In this document: positions 55,160 to 64,000 of the stretch, one piece after another
How positions within the stretch are numbered: the stretch's first letter is position 1
Layout of the letters: every line of letters begins with the position of its first letter
Position numbers and translations under genes: made by a program
NCBI GenBank assembly: GCA_009760885.1
Contig: CM019691.1
Coordinates: 26,101,314-26,165,313 of the forward strand
Reading direction: 5' to 3'
DNA length: 64,000 nucleotides
DNA from: Achatina immaculata
Lineage: Eukaryota > Mollusca > Gastropoda > Stylommatophora > Achatinidae
Notes under the pieces: model-generated
Told to the model about the DNA's origin: nothing
The model's input: the letters and a program-made list of their open reading frames with translations, nothing else
Databases searched by the model: none

Positions 55160-55455
55160 TTCAGTAATTTGTTCATCATCATCATCATCATCATGTGCCT
55201 TCTCAAGAACGAAGGTTGGTAGCAATGAATCTCCATTTCACTCGCTCCCTCACCTTGATGGTGCACTCAGCCAGATTGTGTCCTGCCCATCCTTGTACAT
55301 TATCTTCCCTTCTACATTTCTGTCTTCCTTCCTCTTGCTCTTTTTTCTTCCACTTTTCCTTCTCGTATATTCTTCAGTTTATTGTTATGTCTCTTGATAT
55401 GGCCAAAGTATTTTACTTTCTTCATCTTTATTTCTTTGAGAATTCACATTGAACT
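55160..55455 (-). mobile_element. LINE 3'-end fragment with (TGA)n tail
   Basis: Minus strand: GWAGHNLAECTIKVRERVKW then RFIATNLR, typical of the last residues of LINE polyproteins (D/G-x-x-L-A-x-C-x-x-x-A/V-x-x-R-x-x-W). It is followed toward 55,165 by (GAT)n, a common LINE tail. Confidence 0.6.
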
Positions 55456-55959
55456 TGACGTGTGCATTTGTTCTTTTCATTCATAATTAATTTGTTATCG
55501 ACAGATAACGTCTTAAAGTCACATCACTTACTGGAAAACACAGGACACTATAGTTTTATATATATTATTTTATTTATGTACAACTCTGCTCATCTATCGC
55601 AGACTAAAAAAAAATGGAGTTTTTATTTAGGTATGAACAGCAACTATAAATGCCGACATTTATTTTGGATGAAAATATTTTGGACCAAAAATTGTCAACA
55701 TTCGATAACGAGATTTTGTGAGATTTGCTCGTAACCTAGCAACAACAATTTCTACGAGTTATATGGCTTTTTTGGAACGTAAAGACGATCAGATGTGGGC
55801 ATCTTCTTTTATGCTGCTTTTATACATATTCTGAAATGGATACTGGAGTTTTAGATTTAGCGTAAGTGTTTTTAAAGCAAGCTTTTTCCATATATATCAT
55901 ATATATTGACAACGCATAGAACTTTTTTTTTGGTTGGTTTGTTTATGGTTTGGATCATC
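55456..55959. other. AT-rich unassigned sequence
   Basis: No exon or repeat family recognised. Confidence 0.35.
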
Positions 55960-56290
55960 ATCATTGCACTCCGGATATGCCCATAGGTGCTCATATCCCC
56001 TCCCCCCTTTTTTCATCAGTATACCCATCAATGTCCTACAACTGATAGTACCCGTTGGTTTACAAGTCCTCCCACGCGCCCCATATGCCTTTCATTTCTG
56101 GCCATGCCAGTCTATATTTCCAGCTCTATCAGTCTAAGCTGCGATGTAGATTCGCTTCTCTCGAAGACCTCCACTCTGCCTCTTTAAGCCCACTGATAAT
56201 ATCGGCACGATCCAGTGGTTGTCCATTTGCGATGACGCCAGAACCAGCCAGCTGATCAGCTTTCATCTCCCTGGACGCCTGTATGCCCAG
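55960..56290 (-). mobile_element. LINE RNase H-domain relic
   Basis: On the minus strand AVTFIYVPGHTGVQGDE is followed, after a frame change, by ADQLAGSGVIANGQPLDRAD then IISGLKEAEW. This is the C-terminal RNase H signature (PGH-x-G-x-x-GN/D-E-x-AD-x-LAG) found in RNase H-bearing LINEs common in molluscs. One frameshift and no flanking RT. Confidence 0.65.
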
Positions 56291-56411
56291 GGACATAGAT
56301 GAAGGTGACTGCGAATTGTCTGTGTGTGTTGCGTTTACATTAATGCATTCCTCCTTTCATATTTTCCCCTTTTATATGTACTTTTATGGATTTAATAAAA
56401 TCATATCTTTC

Positions 56412-56745
56412 TCAGTTTATCTCTCTCTCTCTGAACCTTAAGTGCCCAGGGCACATGGGGCTTCCACAAGGGTTTTCCACAAATGCCTGTCCTTCGCCTT
56501 TTTTTTCTGCTCTTGCCCAGATGAGCCATCTATTGCTCAACATCCTTTCTGTTGTTCTTCTCCATGTCTCTTTTGGTCTACCCTTACTTCTGTTCCCCTG
56601 TGGTGTCCATCTTAGTGCTATTTTTGGTAGTGAGTTGTCAGTCATTCGGAGCACATGTCCCAACCATCGCCAGCATCTTTCCTCAATAATTGTTGTCAGT
56701 GGCTTCATCTGCATTTCTGCCAACAAGATGTTATTTCTTATGGTG
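56412..56745 (-). mobile_element. LINE family A 3'-end fragment
   Basis: Minus frame EMQMKPLTTIIEERCWRWLG then HVLRMTDNSLPKIALRWTPQ then GNRSKGRPKETWRRT. It is nearly identical to the 3' end of the LINE at 59.9-63.1 kb. It ends at an (AG)n tail near 56,420 and breaks off upstream at the same 'cataagaaataacatc' point where coding sequence elsewhere continues, so it is 5' truncated. Confidence 0.85.
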
Positions 56746-57066
56746 TTTTTTTTTTCAATTTATACTTATATTTTAAACTTTTCTTTAAAAATTTTTTTTT
56801 TCACTGTTTAGTACAAAATTTTTTAGACTAACGATCCTGCTATATTTCATTATCACATCATTATTAATCTCCACTTATTTTAAATTGATCATTCTGAAAT
56901 GTCAGATGAGACAGATATGTTTGCCTTGTTTCCTTTGCCACTTATGGTGATTATGGATGAAAATCACAGCTGGCTGGCTTTCACCATTTTCCCACTTGTT
57001 TATGAGAAGATGAAACAATGCCTCCCCCCTTCCCCAAATCACATCAAGCTTCTCACTAAATGATAC
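56746..57066. other. Unassigned sequence
   Basis: Nothing recognised. Confidence 0.35.
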
Positions 57067-57294
57067 CACAGATTGTGGTGGGGCAGTGAAAATCACGGTG
57101 TCACGCAGTCCCACTTCTGAGACCCAGCAAGATTACAGGCTCAAGCCCTGTGATACTCTGAACCTCTTGTGGTCCTCTCGGGGACCACATGGGGGACCAC
57201 GGGACCTATCGAGGACCACAGGCGTAAATTCAGTAGGATCACAGGGAGGTCTTGGTGGTAGAAGTGAACGAAGAAGATGAATAACACAGATTGT
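57067..57294 (+). mobile_element. GAA-tailed composite element, 208-bp 5'-truncated copy
   Basis: The duplication 'cacagattgt' is at 57,067-57,076 and 57,285-57,294. The insert holds the family 3' block ('tcacgcagtcccacttctga', 'ggaccacatgggggaccac', 'gtaaattcagtaggatcaca') and ends 'gaagtgaacgaagaagatga'. Confidence 0.87.
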
Positions 57295-58375
57295 ATTCAT
57301 CTAAATCCCCTCCTTGTTTGTAGACTGCTGCTTCCAAAGGGCATTTCAACATAACAGGGGTAGGGTTATGGGCAGCAAAGCTTCGGCATCCATGGTTGCA
57401 TAAGATTCCTTCTGTACATATTATTTTCCTTAATGTATCTGTGAGTTTACATGGGTAGTGATGTTGGCTAATACTTGTATAACATATGTTGTCTTGTTTT
57501 CAATCTCCCTGGAACTGTGAGCTGGTGTTCTTTGCAGCCAAATGCTGTAAAGTTGTTGAGGCACAGCATTGTATTGGCTCGGGAGTAGGCTATGGCGGCT
57601 ATTTTTTCAGTCCCTGACTGAAGCTAAAAAACCTGGGGGTGTGCAGTACTTCTTTAACAGACTCCACCACCATGGGAATTATAGCAATCTCTGCCCAATT
57701 AGCAAAGCTAGACTTGTTACTGGGAGTACTGATGAAGAGGTGGGACAGGGTCTTGGTTAGCTATGGTTTACCAAACTTAATGATAGCATGCCAGCTATGG
57801 GTTACTGATTGCCAAAATTGGGTATTATATATATATATATATAAGGTTATTTTTTCAGATGTCTGTGAGTGCATATATGTGGACATAATATTACTAGTTC
57901 TCATCATATAAATACAGTGAGATTTGTGTAGTCTCAGTTGTTAATATTTGTATCATATATTTGTGGATATATGTGTATGTGGACATATGTATTATTCATG
58001 AGGTGTGAGTAGGCTTGTTGACAGTGATTGTCCTCTTGCCATGGAAGTTGTAGGGTTGTGAACAGTTGTTGACAACCTCATGTCAGCCTACGAGTTAATT
58101 CTGATTATCTGACACATTTGTTCTGATGAAGACAATCTCTGAAGATGGAGACTTTCTGCCTGCATGGCAAGACATATCAGACTGCAGTGAACACATGTTT
58201 GTTAATAAATAAAGACAGCGTATGAAGAAGAGGAAAATAAAGAAAGAAAAGAACTAGGACATCACATTAAGCTCAGTCTCATGAAAAAAAGGGACTTTGA
58301 GTTGATGAGAGAAAAAAAATACATTCTGTATCTGTGAGAGAACATAGGTATTGAATTTAAAAACTTTGTTTACAG
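57295..58375. other. Unassigned intron sequence before the CFAP43-like exon
   Basis: A short (TA)n run lies at about 57,828-57,843. 'ttctgatgaagacaatctct' at about 58,122 resembles the end of a retroelement, but no complete structure is visible. Upstream exons of the host gene were not recognised here. Confidence 0.3.
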
Positions 58376-58626
58376 CTGGTGCCAAGGTTATAATGGTTCA
58401 GCACTGTCCTTCATTGAGCCGGGAGTGATAATTCACCAGTGTGGTCATAATGTGAAGACCATATCAACAAATGGCAAAGAAGGAACTTTTTCTTTTAAGG
58501 GTGCAGCCATTGGGTCCATAGCTTTTCATGAGCAAAACAAACATATAGCTATAGCAGAGCATACATTTCATCCAAAGATCTATATTTATGCCTACCCAGC
58601 ATACAATGAAGTCTCTGTTCTGGAAG
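58376..58626 (+). CDS. Internal exon of a WD-repeat ciliary protein, CFAP43-like
   Basis: The acceptor TTTGTTTACAG ends at 58,375; the donor GAAG|GTAAGTTT follows 58,626. Reading from the acceptor: WCQGYNGSALSFIEPGVIIH, then QCGHNVKTIS, then IGSIAFHEQNKHIAIAEHTF, then PKIYIYAYPAYNEVSVLE. The order (W-x-QGYNG, C-x-x-x-CGN/H-like, IAI-AE, P-x-I-x-x-YxYP) resembles the N-terminal WD region of CFAP43, an axonemal tether protein, with CFAP44/CFAP57 as alternatives. The exon has no start codon (GTG/ATG not needed) because it begins mid-codon. The real first exon is further left or not recognised. Confidence 0.7.
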
Positions 58627-59108
58627 GTAAGTTTCTATTTTAGTGAAATAATTTGCAATTTTTTTTATTTCAGTTATTTTATTTTCATTGTCTTAGCCCT
58701 GTATTTATTGAAATCTTCTTATGTAGCAACCATACATTTATCACTTGCTGAGTATATGAATGATACAGAGATAGCTTGGTGTTAAATGAAGGATATAAAG
58801 GGCACAGTGTTAGATATTTAAAAAAAAGATATTTGTTTTGTTCTACATTTTAATTTTTTGGGTTTTTAAAAAAACTTTTAGTATGTCTTTATTTAAGACA
58901 CTTATTGTAATATGTTCTTAACAGTTTTCTCTCTCTCTCTCTCTCTAATAAACTGTATTATAATATACCTAATAATAAACTAATGTATGTTTTTTCCTAA
59001 TGTAATTTATATACTTGTATTAAATTGAGTGTGTGGGAAAAATGAAAGATGGAGTGATGAAGGGCAGAATGTAAGACAGGCCTGCATGCCCAATTCTTTA
59101 ACCTTTAA
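58627..59108. other. Intron of the CFAP43-like gene (left part)
   Basis: AT-rich; a short (CT)n run at 58,929-58,946. No exon seen. Confidence 0.5.
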
Positions 59109-59119
59109 AAATAAAGATC

Positions 59120-59168
59120 ATTCATTCATTCATTCATTCATTCATTCATTCATTCATTCATTCATTCA
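59120..59168. repeat. (ATTC)n microsatellite
   Basis: About twelve uninterrupted ATTC units, directly next to the LINE family D fragment, likely its 3' tail expanded. Confidence 0.9.
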
Positions 59169-59174
59169 GTATCT

Positions 59175-59420
59175 CTCTGTGTGTCTTTCAAGGTCCCTGT
59201 TTACATGTGTAGGATATCATGTCCTTTTATAACCCTCAATCCACTGTGCATCTCAACAGACTTGTCACTGAACATTTCCCATTCCAGGATGGCTAACCAT
59301 CAAACATATCTTCTCTTTGTTTACCTCTGTCTCTTCTACCGTCCATATTCTCTGTTGCCATTAGGTGCTGTGGCCTGCTTCTCCTCCAAACATGCCCCAC
59401 AAATTTAGATTGTCATTTTC
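59175..59420 (-). mobile_element. LINE family D 3'-end fragment
   Basis: Shares blocks with 32,290-32,430 on the same strand ('ttgccattaggtgct', 'tctacc', 'ccacaaattt'). It corresponds to the C-terminal tail of a LINE, with the 3' side toward the ATTC microsatellite. Confidence 0.6.
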
Positions 59421-59914
59421 TTATCTTTAATTATTTTCAGTATGATTATTATTATTATTATTTTAAAAAAATTTTATTGCTTTAATTCTTTAGTGTCCAG
59501 TAGAATTTTTTAATAACTAGGGCAGTAATTTTGAAAATTAATTTCCTTTTAGCTAGAAGAGCAGACTATAAATACTGAAATAATAGGCCACTGTTTGTAG
59601 ATTAATATAGACATATTCATCAACAAATCTGTCTGAGATGTTCAAAATGTCTGTCCACATTTTTTTTTTTTTTTTGGTGGAATCATAGTTTATATCAGCA
59701 AATAAATATGTACAGAGAGGTAATTTTCATTGTAATTTTTCTTGACTTTTTGTTTGTTTGTTTGTAAGATTAAACTAAATCAAATGAATGTCAACTGCTA
59801 CTGAAAACTGCCATGCATTATGTACCCAGAGCAAATTCTGTCATAGAAAATTGCACATATGTCAGATTAGCATAAATGGACATAGTAACAACAAGCAACA
59901 TTTGTGTTGTATCT

Positions 59915-62900
59915 CTCTCACTCTGAACCTTAAGTGCCCAGGGCACATGGGGCTTCCGCAAGGGTTTTCCACAAATGCCTGTCCTTCGCCTTTTTTTTCT
60001 GCTCTTGCCCAGGTGAGCCTTCTATTGCTCAACATCCTTTCTGTTGTTCTTCTCCATGTCTCTTTTGGTCTACCCTTACTTCTGTTCCCCTGTGGTGTCC
60101 ATCTTAGTGCTATTTTTGGTAGTAAATTGTCAGTCATTCGGATCACATGTCCCAACCATCGCCAGCGTCTTTCCTCAATAATTGTTGTCAGTGGCTTCAT
60201 CTGCATTTCTGCCAATAAGATGTTATTTCTTATGGTGTTTGGCCAAAATATTTTTCTAATTCTTCATAAACATTTAGTCTGGAAAGAATTCAGCTTGTTT
60301 TCTATGGTTTTGGTGATTTTCCAGCATTCACTTCCATAGAGTAGTACACTTAGAACATTACTCTTAAATATCCTGATTTTCATATTTATGCTTAGTTTTT
60401 TTTATTTCCATATAGTCTGCAGCACTGCAAAAGCCTGGTTTGCTCTAATAAGTCTGCTGTTGATGTCCTTTGTGCTGTCTCCATTTTCTACTACTTTACT
60501 GCCAAGGTATACAAATTCGTTGACCTCCTCCACTAACTTGCTATCTACTCTGAGTACATTTCTGTTGTTCACATTTTGCTTCATTAACTTTGTCTTTTCT
60601 ACATTGATCTTTAGCCCTATGTTGTTTGCATTCTGAGTTAGCTTGTTTATTTTATCTTGCATATCTTTGTGACTGCTTGATAATAGACAAATATTGTCTG
60701 CAAAGTCAAGGTCCTCCAGCATTGTGTCGATGGTCCATTGTAATCCTCTGCATTTGTCTGATGTTGCCTCCTTCATTAACCAGTCTACTGCCAAGATAAA
60801 TAATGTTGATGATAGTACACATCCCTGCTTCACTCCTGTTTGTACCCTAAAGCTGCTGGAGATATGTTCTCCACAGATCATTTTGCACTGAAAACCCTCA
60901 TATAGGGCTTTGATTACATTTACTATCTTATGGGGGAGGCCATGCCATCTTAGGATTTTCCACAGTGCATCTCTGTTGACACTGTCAAAGGCTTTCTCAA
61001 AATCTATGACAATGCATATGTTGTGCTATGCCACTCATGTGCCTGTTCTAATATTTGTCTAAGTACAGATATGTGGTCCATGCATGATCTTCCTTTCCTA
61101 AATCCTGCCTGCTCTTTCCGAAGTTTTTCCTCAAGTGTTGGTACAATTCTGTTGATGATTATTCTGCAAAATACTTTACTGGTGAGTGGCAGTAGGGTAA
61201 TGCTTCTCCAGTTCCCGCAGTATCTGAGGTCACCCTTCTTTGGTAGTTTTACTATAAGGCCAGTTTTCCACTCCTCTGGAACTTTTTCTAGATCCCAGAT
61301 TTGTTGTAATATCCAGCAAAGTTGTTTTGGTGTTTCTGTTTCTTCTGCTTTCAACATTTAGCAGTCACTTCATCTTCACCTGGTGCCCTGTCTGAATTTA
61401 GCTTCTTTATCGCCTCCTTTACTTCACTTATTGTTATTGGTCCTGTATTGATGTTTAGTTCCGTTTTTGCTTCAGGTATGTCTATTGTTTGTGCTGCTTG
61501 TGTTCTGTTTAGTAGGGTGTTAAAGTGTTCCCTCCATCATTCAATTTTTTCTCTTTCTCCACTGATCAGTTGTCCATTTTGTGTCCTTACTGCATTTTCA
61601 CATCTTGTGTTGAAGTTACCTGTCATCTGCTTTGTGATTTTATATATGGTTTTCATGTCATTTGTATATGCTGCTTTCTCTGCTGTTTCTGCTAAGTTGT
61701 CATAGTATTGATGTTTATCTTGACAGCATGATTCCTTCACTTCTTTGTCTTTTTGCGCATAATTACTTAGAACTTGTTCTTTAAGCCTTTGTGATTTGGT
61801 GTTTAGTAATTTTTTCTTGATTTCTTTTCTTTGCTCTATCTTTTCCCATGTGGTCTTGCTTATCCATTCCTCTTTTCTCCGTTTCTGATATCCCAGCACC
61901 TCTTTTGCTGTTTCCTGTAGTGTTTTATTGAACTCTAGTGTGGACATTTCTGCTTCGTCTTGTAGGACACTGAAGCGGTTCTTAAGTACTATTGAGAATT
62001 CATTTCTTGTTTGCTGGTCTTTCAGTTTTCTTGTATCAAAACGTATCTTTCTGTGTTCTCCAATTTTGGCTTTCCTTAATTTTAGTTTTATTTTTGCTAC
62101 CAGAAGGTTGTGATCACTTCCTACATCTGCTCCTTTCCTTGCTCGCACATCTTGTAGTGACCGTTTCCACTTGTTGTTTATTAGTATGTGATCGATTTGG
62201 TTTTCTGTGGTTTTATCTGGTGACCTCCAAGTCACTTTATGGATTTTTTTATGTTGGAAAATTGTCCCTCCGATGGTCATCATGTTTTCTTCATAGAAAC
62301 TGCATAGTCTTTCTCCATTTTCATTTATTTCTCCAATTCCTTCTCTTCCCATGTTTCTTCTTCTATCTTCATTTCCTTCACCTACTTTTGCATTGAAGTC
62401 ACCCAAGATGAGTAGCATATCATGCTTGGGTATTGTTTCTACTGTGGCTTGAAGGCTGTTGTAAAAATCTTCTTTTAATTCCTCTTCAGCTGCTTCTGTT
62501 GGTGCATAACAAACTATAATAGACAGCTTCGTGAATCTTGAGTTGAACTGTGCATATAATAATATCTAATTTATTGGGGTCCATTTCAGCAATGCTCTTG
62601 ATGCTTCTTTTGTTATAATCAATGCTACTCCTCCTTCATGAAGATCTTCTTTACCTGACCATATTATTGTATCTTCTGTGTGCTGTGTTATTAATTTCAT
62701 TCTGCATTGTCCTGTCCATCTTGCTTCTTGTATTCCTAGTATGTCTAGTTTGTATCTGTGCATTTCCTTGATGGTTTGTGCTAGTTTTCCAGTCTGGTTA
62801 AGTGTTCTTACATTCCAGCTGCCTATTTGCATCTTGTGTTTAGGTTCCAGGAGGTCTGCAGTCAGGCTGTGGACTTCCAGTGGCTGGCTTTCATCCACAA

Positions 62901-63060
62901 CCTTCATGGGCTTAGTTTCCTGATAAGCATTTCTCCTTCCACCTGCATTTGTTTTTTCCCTTGCTTCCATTTCTGTAGCAGTCTGATAGTTTTTTACCAG
63001 ATAGGGTTGCTGGGCCTATGCTGAACCCTCCTTAGTCACCTTTTATGACCATGCGTGGTA
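59915..63060 (-). mobile_element. LINE (family A), nearly full-length, inactive
   Basis: Minus-strand order: endonuclease start 62,970-62,566 (IGSWNVRTLNQTGKLAQ, LDILGIQEARW); endonuclease end 62,418-61,537 (LLILGDFNAKVGEGNEDRR, QIDHILI, GSDHNLLVAKI); RT fingers 61,357-61,004 (KKGDLRYCGNWRSITLL, KEQAGFRKGRSCMDH); palm 60,881-60,402 (GVKQGCVLSSTLFILAVDW, LEDLDFADNICLLSS); C-terminus 60,215-59,930 (RRWRWLGHVIRMTD, NRSKGRPKETWRR). The active site reads FADN: the second catalytic Asp is Asn. Five open blocks in different frames show an old copy. It lies inside the intron of the CFAP43-like gene, antisense to it. The tail near 59,915 is (AG)n. Confidence 0.87.
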
Positions 63061-63443
63061 GGGTATGGTGGTCCTATTCTTTGCAGATCCTGGGTACCAC
63101 ATGGGGGTTGTGTTGTATGGTTCTGTCTATTTACACTCACATCTCTTGCTGCCTAGTATGAATCTCACTGTACATTCTGATGACAGAATTCCTTTGTTCA
63201 GAGTACTCTCTACATGACACGGTCTTTTACCAAATATTCACAACCCTCATTGAGAGATCTTTTTTTTCTGACTTGTTTTACAGATGGTTGTAAATTAGGG
63301 AAATATTTTTATTTACTTAAATTATTTGTTTGAGTGAATGATGAAGAAAAGAAATTCTTTATTTCAGTAATATTATTTACTATCCCATATTTTATGACAC
63401 CATAAGTGTTACTGACTGTTTATAATTAATAATTTAATTGCAG
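63061..63443. other. Intron of the CFAP43-like gene (right part)
   Basis: AT-rich sequence ending in the acceptor AATTTAATTGCAG. No exon or repeat seen. Confidence 0.5.
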
Positions 63444-63537
63444 GGGGAGCAGATCTTGAGTTTCAGGCCATTAAATTCTCAGAGAGTGACTATCTTGCCA
63501 GCGTTTCCGGAGTTCCCAATTTTAACCTTATTCTATG
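63444..63537 (+). CDS. Internal exon of the CFAP43-like gene
   Basis: Acceptor TTGCAG|GGGGAG and donor CTATG|GTATGTT. Joined to the exon at 58,376-58,626 the phase is kept (GAA G|GG GGA). The reading is GGADLEFQAIKFSESDYLAS then VSGVPNFNLIL, with W completed across the next junction. The 'YLAS-x-SG-x-P-x-F-x-L-x-(L/V)W' motif is the signature that closes a WD blade in CFAP43-type proteins. The next exon lies beyond the window or was not seen. Confidence 0.72.
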
Positions 63538-64000
63538 GTATGTTATTATATCTAGTACCAGTATATAGAACTTTGTGAAGGTATGAAATATTTTCATGAC
63601 ATTACAGCTGCTGAAGATAGTAGCTATATTTATTACCATTGACCTGCCAGGGTGTGGCAGCTGCAGAACTGCATTAGATTATATCATGCCCCATTCAGCA
63701 CAGATACAAGAAACACTCACACTGCTGTTAAGGAACTGTCCTGAAGTCAAAGACAAGGCATACAGGATATGCAGTGCACACATCTGTAAGTGCATTAAGA
63801 GAGAAAGAATGTTTACTTTTAATTTATTCTTTAAAATGCTTGAATCCGCAGTGGATAAATCTTTTTTTTTTTTTTAATCTGCTTAAAATGAATTTATCCT
63901 GATAAAAATTACCAAAACATTGCCCTGATGTATGTAGAATTCACCTTGCTTTTACTTTAATTCATAGTCGTAACCCATTGACTCACTTAACTCTTATGGA
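63538..64000. other. Intron or unassigned right edge
   Basis: An open frame at 63,596-63,877 (+) contains LTLLLRNCPEVKDKAYRIC; it has no clear splice context and no recognised domain. A poly-T run is at about 63,862. Confidence 0.3.

Noticed and set aside
58115..58160. Hammerhead ribozyme starting CTGATGA
   Set aside because: 'ttctgatgaagacaatctct' has the first core block, but no GAAA block at the right distance follows.
63596..63877. 93-codon open frame (+) as an exon of the CFAP43-like gene
   Set aside because: It lacks a matching acceptor in the required phase and does not resemble a WD blade.
1..64000. CRISPR array, bacterial operon or phage
   Set aside because: Splice sites, LINEs, Penelope-like and mariner elements and microsatellites show animal nuclear DNA; no direct-repeat/spacer array is present.

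Overview
This is metazoan nuclear DNA. It has GT/AG introns, long AT-rich non-coding stretches, microsatellites and many classes of retrotransposon and DNA transposon. The repeat mix (GIY-YIG Penelope-like elements, several APE-type LINEs, mariner/Tc1, an RNase H-bearing LINE) and a ciliary WD-repeat gene fit a lophotrochozoan, most likely a mollusc. The species assignment is inference.

Left third (about 4.6-21.6 kb, minus strand): thirteen separate coding exons, each with a 3' splice site, a short variable leader, two to four C2H2-type zinc fingers and its own stop codon. All thirteen are entered in the same phase, and every coding length is 2 modulo 3. About 13 kb upstream in transcription order (35,003-36,241, minus) lies a large exon that starts and ends in phase 1. 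It encodes a conserved-looking globular segment followed by a Ser/Thr/acidic linker with SUMO-type motifs, and ends at a strong GTAAGT donor. The simplest reading is one transcription-factor gene that joins a common N-terminal part to one of 13 alternative zinc-finger tails, an arrangement analogous to the insect locus lola but with a different finger module. A degraded fourteenth cassette lies at about 12.0 kb.

Middle and right (about 22.9-64 kb): nested mobile DNA. It includes two dead mariner copies (plus strand), a FLYWCH/MULE-like fragment split by a LINE with a 930-codon open frame, a Tc1-like relic, a non-LTR element with an FMDD polymerase, Penelope-like fragments, and several LINE copies on both strands. 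A conspicuous family of composite, ORF-less elements ends in (GAA)n. At least five copies (191 bp to 1.55 kb), plus one 20-bp remnant, are each flanked by target-site duplications of 10-15 bp; two full-length copies interrupt other retrotransposons.

Far right (plus strand): two exons (58,376-58,626 and 63,444-63,537) of a host gene resembling the ciliary WD-repeat protein CFAP43, with a 3-kb antisense LINE in the intron between them.

No rRNA, tRNA or CRISPR array was found. The start of the zinc-finger gene is not in the window or was not recognised; its 5' exons must lie above 36.2 kb.
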